From Crotalaria pallida (taxonomy: Eukaryota > Streptophyta > Magnoliopsida > Fabales > Fabaceae): a DNA stretch of 64,000 bases. The notes beneath the pieces are model-generated. The model was not told the DNA's origin. It saw nothing but the letters and a program-made list of their open reading frames with translations, and made no database searches. The stretch covers positions 147,808,597 to 147,872,596 of the forward strand of contig CM075652.1 of NCBI GenBank assembly GCA_037953625.1. The letters run 5' to 3'. How positions within the stretch are numbered: the first letter of the stretch is position 1; each line of letters begins with the position of its first letter. This document shows positions 15,144 through 26,881 of the stretch, piece by piece. The translations under genes were made by a program, and so were the position numbers.

Positions 15144-15792
15144 CTCCCTCCGTCCCTAATTATAAGGTCCTCTTGGACATTTTTACGTCCACCAATGTTG
15201 TTGAATTCTATATTAAAATTGATATGTTCTTCCAAAAATAACTCTCTACCAATTATTAGAACATACTACCTCCGTCCCTAATTATAAGGTCCTCTTGGGA
15301 GATTTCACGTCCATTAAGAAAGTGAAATAATTTAGTTAATTGTATTGGAAATGTGAACTTTTGATATGTATTTTCAAAATTACCCCTATTAATATTATTG
15401 GGAATCTAAAAAGTGTTAAATAAATAAGGGTGTTTGTGGAAAAAAATAATTAATGCTCATTGAAAATTGGTGAAGGACCTTATAAATTGGGATAAAATAA
15501 AAGTGTTAAGAGGGTCTTATAATTAGGGACGGAGGGAGTAATAATTTTTTTCATTTTTCAATAATTAATTTAGTTCCTAGATACTCCATCATCTATATTT
15601 AATGCAGTGAATCAATTTCCAAGTCATTTACAACATTAAACAAACTCCATTTCATATTCCAATACAATTTTATTTATTTCTTCTCACAAAAATTTAGACT
15701 ACAATGATTAGATGTAAAAGTAATTTTGAAACAAAATTACAAGAAAATTTTATATTTAGGACCGAATTTTTTTTACCTAAAAAAAGCCTTAT
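15144..15792. mobile_element. Stowaway-type MITE, right end lost, interrupted by another MITE
   Basis: The left terminus CTCCCTCCGTCCCTAATTAT is followed by sequence nearly identical to the complete copy at 53715-54113, including ACCAATGTTGTTGAATTCTA and TTTAATGCAGTGAATCAATT. Similarity resumes after the nested insertion (15266-15538) and stops near 15792 at GCCTTAT. The complete copy continues there into the right terminal repeat, so this copy has lost its last 20-odd bases. Confidence 0.85.
15266..15538. mobile_element. Stowaway-type MITE nested in another MITE
   Basis: Ends CTACCTCCGTCCCTAATTAT and ATAATTAGGGACGGAGGGAG are flanked by TA (15264-15265 and 15539-15540). The outer element continues on both sides. 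The homologous place in the copy near 53830 reads GAACATAAATTT without the insertion, an empty-site control. Confidence 0.92.
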
Positions 15793-15961
15793 TTGATACC
15801 CTGTTGCTCAAATCTCTTATTCTCATTCTTACGAGAAAAAATCCTTCTTACGGGTCCCAAATGGATCAATTTTTTATGGGGATCCTCAAAAATGTGATAC
15901 AAATTGCCATCTCTATTAGCATTGAAATTTGAGATTTTATACTATGTGTCTTAAGATAGGA

Positions 15962-16214
15962 CTACCTCCCTCCCTAAATATAAAGCTCTCTTGATATTTT
16001 TATTTTTTCCCCTCATACCAATTTTCAATAATCATTAATTACTTTTTTCCACAAATACCCCTATTTATTTAACACTTCCCAATAATATTAATAAGTGTAA
16101 TTTTGAAATTACATATCGAAAGTTCACATTTCCAATACAATTAACTAAATTATTCCACTTTCTTAATGGACGTGAAATCCCCCAAAGAGACTTTATATTT
16201 AGGGACGAAGGAAA
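15962..16214. mobile_element. Stowaway-type MITE, diverged
   Basis: Inverted ends CTACCTCCCTCCCTAAATAT and TATTTAGGGACGAAGGAAAT. The interior resembles the other copies (CACAAATACCCCTATTTATT, CCAATAATATTAATAAG). The right end is eroded. Confidence 0.85.
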
Positions 16215-16429
16215 TACAGTTAATGTTATGAAACTTTAAAATGAAAAATAGGTTATTTATTATTTTGAGATGTGATGTTTTTACTTTTCCAATAAGAGTT
16301 TGCTCGCCTTGATATTTACAAAAACTTAACCATGCACTTTCACACAAATATTTATCATTAAACTTCTTCATTCATTTATTTAAAACTCACATTTTCAATG
16401 AGTACATGAAATGAAGAAAATTACACTTT

Positions 16430-17045
16430 GTTTGGTAGAGGAGAAAATGGGTGGAAAGAGAATGGAATGAGAGATTTTAGAGGGAAAACTCTATTTTCTC
16501 TTGTTTAGTTCAAAAGAGAAAATGGAGAGAAGAGAAAAACAGACATGGGTCTACCAAAAAAATTTTCTGTCTAAAAGTGAGAAGAGAATGGAGAGAAAAA
16601 ATGACTCTTATGCTATTGACAAAAATACCATTTTCTTACTTGTCTTACAACATATTTGCTATGTATTTTTTTTCACTCATATTCATTAACTTTTTTTCTA
16701 GCATAATATCTTTAGTATTGTTGTTTTTTATTATTTTTTCTGTAAGTTGTTAGCTAATATTTTATACAGTTGAAAAAAACGTAATATTTTAATAGTATAC
16801 ATTGCCTTTTAGAACATAAATTATATAAAAAAATATACGAAACAAAAATATTCAAAGCTAAATCTTATTGTTGAACAATAAATTTATTAATTTAATATGT
16901 TTAACGATAGAAAATTTCAATACATTTTTATATAGAGGGACCTAGTTGTCTTTGTACAACCTTATCAATTTCTCTCTTCTCATTTTTCACTTCAACCAAG
17001 TAAAAAGGAAGAAAACTCAACCTTTCTCTTTATTGTTGATAAAAA
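16430..17045. mobile_element. Probable MITE with GA-rich inverted ends
   Basis: The left part (TTTGTTTGGTAGAGGAGAAAATGGG) has an inverted counterpart in CTTCTCATTTTTCACTTCAACC to CAACCTTTCTC at about 16975-17030. A similar arrangement is seen at 57558-58218. Exact ends and TSD could not be fixed. Confidence 0.5.
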
Positions 17046-18321
17046 TATAAGCCTAAAAATCACCACAAATGATATGTTATTTAGTGATTGTATTAATGAT
17101 TGGTCGAAAAGTAACACTTATCTCTTTCACGTGGTTAGGAGAATTCTTAGACTGATTTATTAGGATAGATTATTTCATTTCTCAAACATAATTAAAAGAT
17201 TAATATTACACAATATATATCAAATATTTGGTTTGAACATTGAATTGGTCCTTAGAGGTTAAAGATTAAGTTTTTGTCATTGGCCAAAGTGACGTGATAG
17301 AAATTATAGACGTTGAATGAGGTGATTCAAATTGATCCATCATATTAAAGTTTTTTTTACAAAAAAAGTTCAACAAAACAACATCGTTTTGATCACCGGT
17401 TAATCAATGTGGGTTAACCGTTAAGGACTAGTAATGATATGAACTAACATAACTCATGTTTTGTTATCTCAAGGAAGGACTAATATAAAATTTCGATAAT
17501 CTCAGTAACCAATTTGACTAATACCCACTAAATCAAGGATGGGTTTGATATTCTACTCATTATTTGTCTTCATGAGAAAGTATCAAGGGTTTATCACTGA
17601 TGAAGAGCAGATGTAAGCTTTGAATTTATTTATCAATAAAAACTCTTTTTCAAACACACAACAAGGATAGATCATGTTTAAGCACCTTAAATATTTATCA
17701 ATCGTGCTTCAACTTGTCAATACTTACATTTTCACTTGCTTTATTGAGTATTAAAATTTTAAGGGGTGTCAATGGTGCAATTTGGAACAGATATGAAGTA
17801 AAAGATCATCTTATTTGAACATGAAATTTTATGTGGTTCAATTGAATTAAAGTGTCAAATTTGTTTTGTTTCGAAAATAACTTGCAAATGGCAACTCGAT
17901 TCCTTCTTTATACGTTTTTTTGTTATTTAGAATACAAATTTAGTAGTGTGAGTTATTGAATTAATCTTATATTTCAAATACCAAACGATAAATAATATAG
18001 TAAGTTGTAATAGTTTTTAGATAATATAGACAAATAAAAAGAAGAATATCATTGATGCAAAAAAAAAATGTGGTTCGGTTTAATTTTGCTATATGATTAT
18101 AAAAATCTAATTTCACTTCTCCTGCTTATTAAAAAGAAAAATCTCACTTCTCTTCATGGCCAATCCAAAACAATAAAGGAAAATGTCAACTTCGACTAAT
18201 TTTCAATTTTTTGGATCTCTTTTTACACTTTTTTTAAAAAAATAATTTAAAAATATAAACACATCTCACTACCCATATGAAAATACGTCATCAAACTAAA
18301 AGCAACATTTAATTCAAGTCC
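17046..18321. other. AT-rich intergenic region, no gene seen
   Basis: No coding region, RNA gene or bounded repeat can be supported. Confidence 0.5.
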
Positions 18322-18341
18322 ATAGTCATTTTTGGGCAACA

Positions 18342-18575
18342 TGTACTTATACAAGATTGCCTTAGTCTAAGAGACCAATTTAGAAGTTGCAGATTAGTTC
18401 ATGCTAAGCGTAATTGTAATTTAGTTGCTGATTATCTAGCTAAGAAAGCCTTTGAGCTTGAAGACATGTACTGGGTTGAGGACATGCCCATAGACATTAT
18501 GCCTCTTTTACTTCAGGATATTTCTTCCTGTGTTGAATAAAATGCATGTCGTCCAATTCAAAAAAAAAAAAAAAA
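18342..18575 (+). mobile_element. 5'-truncated LINE, RNase H tail and poly(A), 20-bp TSD
   Basis: The + strand encodes the end of a plant LINE RNase H region: DCLSLRDQFRSCRLVHAKR, then NLVADYLAKKA, stopping at TAA (near 18538). An untranslated tail and a run of about 16 A follow. The insertion is flanked by a perfect 20-bp duplication starting ATAGTCATTTTTGGG (18322-18341 and 18576-18595), the hallmark of target-primed reverse transcription. The HAKRNCNLVADYLA stretch holds the conserved aspartate of RNase H. It is a dead, 5'-truncated copy; the perfect TSD suggests it is fairly young. Confidence 0.92.
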
Positions 18576-18857
18576 ATAGTCATTTTTGGGCAACAAGTAA
18601 AATGATTATCTTGCATTTTTATCCATGCCCATTTTCATACTCAATTTATAATCGATTATTAAAAATCGTATTACTACAAAAAAAAAAAAGATAAATGGTG
18701 AATAATTATAAAAGAGATTTAAAAAAGAGTATGGAAAAAAGTGATACTAATACATCATTGCTCCGAAAGGAACAACACCAAATAATAGATAAGTGCAAAA
18801 ACTACTTAAAGCATTTTTTTTATTGGCACTTAAAGCATTTCATGTATGCTAAGCTTC

Positions 18858-19013
18858 ACCAACGAGCTGTTGGTGCAGTGGTGCCAGGGGCTGCACGAAC
18901 CACGGTTCGATCCCCTGCAACAACGTTGGGAGAGGAATAAAACCTTAACCACGTGACCCCCCTCGAACTGGATTAGTCGGCCCAGTGGGTCGGATACCAG
19001 GGTGCAAACCAAA
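18858..19013 (+). mobile_element. tRNA-derived SINE, 16-bp TSD
   Basis: The head has an A-box-like TTGGTGCAGTGGTGCC and a B box GGTTCGATCCCC with tRNA-like spacing, followed by a tRNA-unrelated body ending GGGTGCAAACCAAA. Perfect 16-bp duplications ATGTATGCTAAGCTTC lie at 18842-18857 and 19014-19029. It belongs to a different SINE family from the copies at 25672 and 29578. Confidence 0.92.
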
Positions 19014-19029
19014 ATGTATGCTAAGCTTC

Positions 19030-20054
19030 TTTTTCTTTTAGATTTACCGAGAATTTATTGATTCACAATCGAAAAAATCATCAAAATAAATTTTACCTTC
19101 ATCGATAAAGTATTTTTTCTAATCTAGATAAATAAATAACCAATTCATAATATTATGTTTAAAAAAAATCAGCCATCTATTTCTTCTGGTGGACCTCTTA
19201 ATTTAGGAAGGCTAAGCTTATCATACCATTGTTATAGAAACTTGGGGATTGATAGTTTCATGATTAATTAAAAGGTCAATGATCGATATCCATCTGAAGG
19301 GCAAATCGATAATTTCAAATGACCTATTTGCCACTGAAATCCAAAAGCCTCCAATAAGCAAAGCTGACCTACACAAATGGGCCAACTTATTATCTCCATC
19401 GTCGCTATCCGCAGGCTGTTCCCACTACTACTTCTGTTAAAAATTCTAACAATATATATCCAACACATAAAGAAAAAAATTATTATCTCTTCTTTTTTTC
19501 TTTTTAATATTATATTTCCCTATCATTATTTTCCCTTTAACCGATCTATGATTATAATTTATCCCTAAACTTTTCTTTTCCTTTTTCCCGCACTTACGTA
19601 TGACACACATAAGAGAACCCAAAGCGACTCTTCCTTGTCTTTCTTTATCAATCCAACATTACAAAAAAAAATATAACTGAAGATTCCATACCCCTAATCA
19701 TAAACTTTAAACTAATAACAACAACAATTAATAATACACATCCAGATAGAAAAGGTTAACCCAGCTTATTTAAAGCATATCATTTCCATTTTTCTATCAT
19801 GAAATTGACAGAGAAGTCCCACCTAAAATTAAACAAATATAATTAATTTCACCTCAAACCAAAGGCATCTCCATGCGCATATAATAAAAACCCTTAGACT
19901 ATACTATTCCTCTTGTTTCGTGATATATTCCTTTTTTCTTAGCTTCAATTCTCTTCTCAAGCTAGCTGTAGTTGCTATTTGGTATATATCTAGATATATA
20001 GGGAGAGAGTGTGTAGGGACATCATAGATTTAATACAATAATATCTCTTCCTAT
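19030..20054 (+). other. Upstream region of the trihelix gene
   Basis: AT-rich, with no other gene. Closest to the start codon are a TATA-like stretch near 19984-20000 (GGTATATATCTAGATATATA) and a GGGAGAGAGTGTG leader-like segment, so the promoter and 5' UTR probably lie in 19850-20054. The transcription start cannot be fixed from sequence alone. Confidence 0.45.
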
Positions 20055-22826
20055 ATGCAGCTGGGAGACCCAACTGTGCTGGAGACCTCCTCCGGTGAGG
20101 CCTTGGCGGTGGCGGTTAACTGCGGCGGTGAAGAGAAGGGGATAATAATAAGAAGGGATGATAGTGGTGGTCATGGAGATGATGAGAGTCATCACGAGAA
20201 GATCAACGGTGGAGGAAACCGGTGGCCCCGCCAAGAAACATTGGCTCTCTTGAAGATAAGGTCGGATATGGATGCTGTGTTTCGTGATTCAAGCCTTAAG
20301 GGTCCACTCTGGGAAGATGTTTCAAGGTATATATATATAACTATATAACTACATAACTATATATTATATATAGCTACATAGTATTTAATTGAATCCATTC
20401 ATATCCTTTTTACTTTGATGTCAGCTTCTTCTTCATCTTTGTTAGTTTATGCGGTTTTTTTTCCCTAAGGAACTATATATGCTGAAAGGTAGCTTCTTCA
20501 AGATCATGCATGAAAATTAAAACTATAAATTTATTTTCAATTTCAAACCTTTTCAACTCTTTTGCTTTAAGTGGAGCTTGTATAATTTGAGCCTTTAACA
20601 ATTTTTATTTTTTTTTAAATGTATATACTGTATAGAAAACTCGAAGAATCAATAAGGGGAAGTGGCATATCTTAGATTTTATAGTAATAAGTTACTAATT
20701 TATCTATGTTGTAGAATTCAAATCAGTTATTCGAGCTCTTATATTTGAGTTATAAAGCAATCCATGGGGCAACCCATATAACGGATCCGTTATTGAAATA
20801 AATCTTTGTGTGTGATTATTTTTGCAGAACTTGCTCAAATTTCGTTAAGTTTATCTCTTTTTCTTTGTTGGATTTCATCCTTTCATTTTATTAGCTTGAG
20901 TTATGCCTTATTTATTGTTCACTCTTTTAGGTACTTGCTAACTACCTTCAAAATTTTAATTTTGGTACGATGAGGCTAGTAAGATTTTACCTTTGATCTA
21001 ACGTGAAAGAAGTAACATAACTTTATTTTTTGAATTTTTTTTTTTAATTTTTGGTGAATGATAATAAAATTTTATCTTTATGTTTTTGTTTTTTCCCTCT
21101 CTCTTTCTCCCTCTCCCCACTCTATATATTTATTTTATGTTATTTCAGGAAACTAGCCGATCTTGGTTATCATCGAAGCTCAAAAAAATGCAAGGAGAAA
21201 TTTGAGAACGTGTACAAGTACCACAAGAGAACAAAGGAGAGTAGAAGTGGAAAATCAGAAGGAAAGACATATAGGTTCTTTGATCAATTACAAGCCCTTG
21301 AGAAACAATTCACACACTCTTCTTACCCACCAAAACCACAACCTCAACCTCAACCTACTTTGGCAACACCAAACACCAACACAGTGGCACTACCAACAAG
21401 GCCTAGTGATGATAGTTCTACGCCTATCTCTTATATCACCACCACCACCACGGCCACCATAGCTGTTCCACCCTCAAACCCTACACTCATTTCTCCTCCA
21501 CCACCACCACCAACAACAACCAATGCTACCACCAATAATATCACTTGCCCAACAACGGTGGCAACCAACCCTAGCAATGATAAGAATAACAATAACAACA
21601 ACGTTTCATATTCATTGCCCAATATGAACCTTTTCTCTTCGACTTCTTCTACATCCTCTTCCACAGCTTCAGATGAAGACTTGGAAGAGAAGTACAGGAA
21701 GAAAAGGAAATGGAAGGACTACTTTCGGAGACTTACGAGGCAGGTGTTAGCCAAACAAGAGGAGATGCAGAAGAAGTTCTTGGAGGCCATAGACAAAAGG
21801 GAGAGGGAACACATTGAGAAACAAGACACTTGGAGGATGCAAGAGATGGCGAGGATCAACAGGGAACATGAGCTTCTTGTTCAAGAAAGAACAATGGCAG
21901 CATCAAAAGATGCTGCAATTGTTGCCTTTTTGCAGAAGTTGTCTGGTCAACAAAACTCAACAACACAACATGTTGTTAATATTGACCAAACAACTTCTAC
22001 AAAAATAATAATGCCGCCAACATCATTGTCATCACCATCACTTCCATCATCGATATCACATGTAGTAGAACCACCACCACCACCACAACAACAACAACAA
22101 TTGCCATTGATGGTGATCAACAATAATAATGTTGAAATCCAAAAAACAAATAACGGTCACAGTGGTGATGGTGGTGGTGGTGGACCATTGAATTCTCCTT
22201 CTAGGTGGCCAAAGGCAGAAGTTCATGCTTTGATAAGGTTAAGGACGAGTCTTGAAGCTAAGTATCAAGAGAATGCACCAAAGGCTCCGCTATGGGAGGA
22301 TATATCAGCCGGGATGCAAAGGCTTGGATACAATAGGAGTGCCAAGAGATGCAAAGAGAAGTGGGAGAACATCAACAAGTACTTCAAGAAGGTGAAGGAA
22401 AGTAGCAAGAAAAGGCGTGAGGATAGTAAGACATGTCCTTATTATGAAGAGCTCGATGCCCTATACAAAGAAAAGACCAAAACTATTTCTCAGAACAACA
22501 ACCCCTTTGGTGGTAGTGGTGGTAATTCTACATTATTCCATAATATGATGAAACCAACTGAGACGATGGAGCCATTGATGGTGCAACCAGAACAACAATG
22601 GAGGCCACCCACTCAGCATGATGAAACCATGAAGTGTAATAACAATAATAATAATAATGCGGGTCAAAAGAGAGAGAGGGAGGAAACAGAAGAAGAAGAA
22701 GAAGAAGGAGACAGCATGGAAGATGATCACATGGATGGTGATGATGATGGTGAAGAAGAAGGAGATAGCATGGAGGATGAAAGAGGAGATAACTGTTATG
22801 AGATTGCGACAAGTGGACACAGTTGA
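20055..22826 (+). CDS. GT-2/DF1-type trihelix transcription factor (two exons)
   Basis: The coding sequence is exon 1 (20055-20326) joined to exon 2 (21149-22826), 649 codons. The donor is TTCAAG/GTATAT and the acceptor TATTTCAG/GAAACTAG; the split codon is Arg91. The protein has two trihelix DNA-binding domains. The N-terminal one (about residues 55-145) has NRWPRQETLALLKIRSDMD, GPLWEDVS and KKCKEKFENVYKYHKRTKE. The C-terminal one (about 441-515) has SRWPKAEVHALIRLRTSLE, APLWEDI and KRCKEKWENINKYFKKVKES. Pro/Gln/Thr/Asn-rich linkers flank a central charged alpha-helical segment (about 265-358) typical of GT-2-like factors. The tail is Glu/Asp-rich. Such proteins are nuclear factors binding GT elements and act in growth, cell size and root-hair control in Arabidopsis; the target here is unknown. 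The Met chosen is the only in-frame start ahead of the domain. GTL1, GT-2 and DF1 cannot be told apart with certainty, but DF1-like is favoured. Confidence 0.93.
20327..21148 (+). other. Intron of the + strand trihelix gene
   Basis: This 822-bp AT-rich intron interrupts the first trihelix domain between its second and third helices, in phase 2 (AG/G). It starts GTATATATAT and ends TTATTTCAG. The second trihelix gene has an acceptor at the same protein position and phase, which supports both models. Confidence 0.9.
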
Positions 22827-25040
22827 ATGAGACAACAAGATAAGAAAGTTTCTGATTGGCTGGATGAATGGATGGAGATTTATTTTTTATTTTTTTACTT
22901 TTTATTATTCTCAAATATATTAATTTTAATTTTTTTTTTTTCATTTGGGATTATGAAATGTCACTGAAGTTTGTCATGGCTGATAGTGTCATCAAAGTCA
23001 TGCCTGGTGCCAGAAATACAATCACAAACATACACCTGCTGCACTATAAAAATTAAATTCTTTTATTTAATTAATTAATTAATCACGAAAGGGGGGGTGC
23101 ACAAGGTACTTATCTGACACTCTTTCTGGGCCAGCTTAAAAGGAGATGATTGGAGTTGTGGGTCACATTTCGGCCGCAATGAAATGGGAACAAAAGATTA
23201 ACACAATCACATGGGCCAGCAAAGCAAAGCTAAAGCTATATATAGTGGGAGCTGGGTACATGTTTTAGGCTAATAAATTTATGTTTTAAAGTGTAAATTG
23301 AAGATGACGGAGAGATGGAAAAGAGGTCCCAAATGATAAATCGAATAAAGAAAAAGAAGTGATCACATGCAAGTCTTGTAATTTTTCTTTAGTTTAATTA
23401 ATTTTAATATAAGGGGGTGGAGCTATATAGATCACAGGTACAACACTATGTGCTAGTACTTTCAGTTTCTTGTTCTTGGAAGTTTTAGTTGTGTTTTAAA
23501 TTGTTGAATCGAAAATGTTATTTGTACTTCAAATTTATACATTAAACTCCTTTCAATATCTTCTCCAGGAGAAGAGAAAAAAGTCTCCTAATAATTTGTC
23601 TCTCATGTTATTTTAATTTATAAACAAGGATGGCGTACGACTTTGACGAAAAAAAAGTTGAATAGTACAAGCAATTTGTTAGTTTTTCATCATTTGCTTT
23701 ATATTTAAAAAATGATAATATTATTATTTAGGAAAAAAAAAAAGGGAATTGTTTCCATGTTATAGCTAGCAATTCTCATATTTTCTTATAAAATCAGCTT
23801 GAGAATCCTTCTCCACACAATAACATGAAATGTGACACTATTTACTTTTAAACCAATTATTACTAAGTAAAATTTTATCATTTTTCACACGTTTATAGTG
23901 GGATTTGTAGACTAATAATTAGGTAAGAGAAAAATTCAAAAAAAAAAAAAAAATAGGTAAGAGAATCTATAATTTTAATTTGAGAGTCATCAATAATACG
24001 GTTTGCTTAATCTTAATGCATATATTTATATGATCCTTAATATAAGTTTCTCTTTGGAATATTTAAAAAAATTAAGAAAGTTAATTAAATTTTGCTAGTA
24101 ATGTTAGAATTATTAATATTTGATATAATTTTTCAAAATTATTAGTATTAGAACTCTAAACATTATTGATAACAAAAAGGTGTTGAACAAAAAATTAATA
24201 AATGGTAGTGAAAACCCATTTATAAATAAGATGAAAAAAAGTTTTCACAAATACAATGTGCGAGATGAGGTGGGCTTAATGCCTTAATCCGAGAATTGGG
24301 TATAAAAACCATACTCTTACGGCAAAAAATTGCGTGCAAACGAACCTACAAAACTCTAATTGCCAATACTTATTAGATTACGTATCTTATATTCGTCAAT
24401 AATTTTTAAGATTTAAAATGTGTTTGGTAAAACAAGTTTATATATAATTTATTTGGTAGCTCAGAGCTTAATAAGTCGGTCAATAAACTAACGGAATTGT
24501 TTGGTGAACAAATAAAGAGCCTGTAAATTTTGAATACTACATTTTTGAAAACTACCCGAAATAACTTTTTTTTTTAAATGTAGTTTTCAGTCAAACATGT
24601 TTTAATTTTACCCTTGATTTTATTAACAAATTACATTGATTGCCATAATATCCCAAAAGATGTCAATTATCCACATAATTAATAATCATATTTTTTTTTC
24701 AATTATTTTTCAATCCAGGCACATAATTACAACATCATAATTATATACTTTTGCTTAATTTTTGTCAAGCATAAAATTTTCCCTTGTAATTGATTATCTA
24801 GTTATCTAAATACACAATTTTTTAATTAATTAGTTTAATAAGTAAAATAAATAAAATGTGGATTTTTTTATAGGCAAAATGGGAAAAATTTAATATAGTA
24901 TTGTATTTTTTTCTCACCGTTTAACAAATTTCAACTAATTCAATAGCTACTTTTATCAAACGATTATATTTTAATCAATTACCCACACAACTATGAGCTT
25001 TCAACAATAATATTAAAGCTTTCAACTACTTAAGGTCATG
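22827..25040. other. 3' flank of the trihelix gene and AT-rich spacer
   Basis: The 3' UTR probably occupies the first few hundred bases after the TGA. No single poly(A) signal stands out in this AT-rich sequence. No other gene, RNA gene or bounded repeat is visible up to 25040. Confidence 0.5.
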
Positions 25041-25230
25041 TTTTTTTTTTTTATATAAGAAAAAATTTATTGAGAGCAGACCCAAAGGAAACAAATATGA
25101 AAAATACTTGAAACCCGAGACAACATTACATCAGTTACATCTTTACATTCAAAGGAAAGAACCAAAACCAAATATACTATTCTTAAACCTTCCCATAACC
25201 ACCTGCCCCCAACAATTATATAATTAAGAT
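25041..25230 (-). mobile_element. Retroposed fragment of unknown source (minus)
   Basis: Read on the minus strand, the segment ends in a poly(A) tract (the T run at 25041-25052). It is flanked by ACTTAAGGTCATG (25028-25040) and ACTTAATGTCATG (25231-25243), a 13-bp duplication with one mismatch. This fits target-primed insertion of a truncated LINE 3' UTR or mRNA. The 190-bp body has no recognisable coding part. Confidence 0.6.
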
Positions 25231-25671
25231 ACTTAATGTCATGTTAATTACCATGACATTAAGTAACCTACCACAATAAGAGTACAAATTAAAAATAACA
25301 CTATAGATAATATAGATCATACTAACAAGTGTTTTTCCTTTAAAAAATTCAAATATTTTAAAAATATTGATTAAAAAATAAATAAAGGATACTGCATTAT
25401 TATAATTATTTGTTCAAAATTTGATTCTTGCGAATGAAACTTGTTGAGAGTAAAAGTCGAAATTAGTTACTTATCTATGGATTAGAAACAGCTAATACAT
25501 TTGATTAATATTTAAAAAAAAATCAAATATAATTGAAAATATCATCTTTACAAGAGTCTCAGTGAATATTTATGACAATAGTTAGTAATGTAGGAATGAT
25601 ATTTGATACACATTTTTATTAGTAAAATTGCTTATAAGTACACTAGTATAATGAAAGGTGCTCAATGTCTA

Positions 25672-25904
25672 ACCCTGAGCATGTGGTTCAGTGGTAGGGA
25701 TTGATCCACGCTTAAGTAAGGTTAGGCGTTCGAATCCTGTCTTGTGCATGCAGTAGCGTTGAATCTCGGGGTCAGCTGTCTCACCCATTAGAGGTGCCTA
25801 CAAGTCAGCGAGGAGATTAGTTACTGCGGTTGAAGGTGCCTACAAGCCAGCAAGAAGATTAGTCACTACGATCGGCGATGAACACTCCGGTGATGGAACA
25901 AAAA
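25672..25904 (+). mobile_element. tRNA-derived SINE, copy 1, with internal duplication
   Basis: The head has an A box (GTGGTTCAGTGGTAGGG) and a B box (GTTCGAATCC), followed by a body containing ATGCAGTAGCGTTGAATCTC and a short A run. Flanks AAAGGTG-TCAATGTCTA (25654-25671 and 25905-25922) differ at one base. Compared with the copy at 29578, a roughly 38-bp block (GGTGCCTACAAG-CAGC-AGAAGATTAGT) is present twice in tandem, making this copy longer. Confidence 0.92.
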
Positions 25905-25963
25905 AAAGGTGTTCAATGTCTACGAGAGATTAACAGCTAGCCACGGGAATAGTAATTGACAAA

Positions 25964-26872
25964 GAGATTTAGTTCACAAACCCCAAGCTTTAGCCCCAAC
26001 CCCCCATTTTAATTAAGAAAAGATAAAAATACCCCTTCTTCAATTTTTTTCTCAAACCCCACCCACCCACCACCCACCCTTCTTTTTTTCTTCTTCTTCT
26101 TACCCACCCTTCTTCTTCCTCCCTTCTTTTCTTCTTCTTCCCTTCTTCTCTTGCTTCTTCTTCACTGCCCATTCTTCTTCTTCTTCAGCCACCCCCTTCG
26201 TCCCTTCCACTATCCACCGCCACCCTTACCCAGCAGCCAAAACCGCCACCCTTGCTCTCTCCTTCTGCTGCGTCCCTTTCCACTTTTAGTTTTTTTTTTT
26301 ACATTATTGAAGCGATTCCGACACGACAGTGTCAAATTTTCTCAAAATTTTGACACGGGTATGTCGGAATTTTTTTTTTAAAAAAAAACACTGTAACAAA
26401 ATTTCCGAGATCCCCCTGTCGGAATTTCAACACGGATACGTCAGAATTCCACACTCCAAACTCATTCACTTGCACTGTGTCCCCCCTCTGTTTTCTTTTA
26501 CTTGTTCCCATTCGCAACAGATCTCAAGCTTCCGTCGTCTCTGGTAATAACCCTAACCTTCATTTCATTTTCCCATTTTATTTTCCCTCATCTGTAACCC
26601 ATTCATAGTTGAATTGTTATATAATCAGTTTCTCTTTGGCTTCTCTTTTAGTTTTATTATTCCCCTGATTTTGGGAGAAGGGAGAGTGTTGGGTGATGTA
26701 GGTCGAAGGGAGTAAGCAGTGAGGAGAGAGAGAGAGAGGGGAAAGGGAAGAGAAGAGAGAGAGAGAAAGTTAAAGGAGAGAGAGGGGTTTGAGGTTTGAA
26801 GAGGGTATTTTTGTCTTTTCCTAATTAAAATGGGGGTTGGGGCTAAAGGTTGGGGTTTGGGAACTAAATCTC
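25964..26872. mobile_element. Pack-MULE-like element, 9-bp TSD
   Basis: Long terminal inverted repeats: left GAGATTTAGTTCACAAACCC, right inverse of GAGATTTAGTTCCCAAACCC. Similarity extends through CCCCATTTTAATTA and AAAATACCC. The 9-bp TSD ATTGACAAA lies at 25955-25963 and 26873-26881, the Mutator-like length. The interior is CT-rich, with CTTCTTCTT tracts resembling plant 5' leaders. Near 26505-26545, CGTCGTCTCTG/GTAATAACC looks like the end of a captured non-coding first exon with its splice donor. No transposase is encoded. Confidence 0.88.
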
Positions 26873-26881
26873 ATTGACAAA

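Noticed and set aside
22528..22944. 138-codon open frame on the minus strand
   Set aside because: Shadow of the trihelix gene's acidic and Asn-rich 3' end; residues are His/Leu/Tyr runs from repeats.
25672..25760. tRNA gene-like sequence
   Set aside because: The A and B boxes belong to a SINE; body, A tail and TSD are present and no tRNA cloverleaf is apparent.
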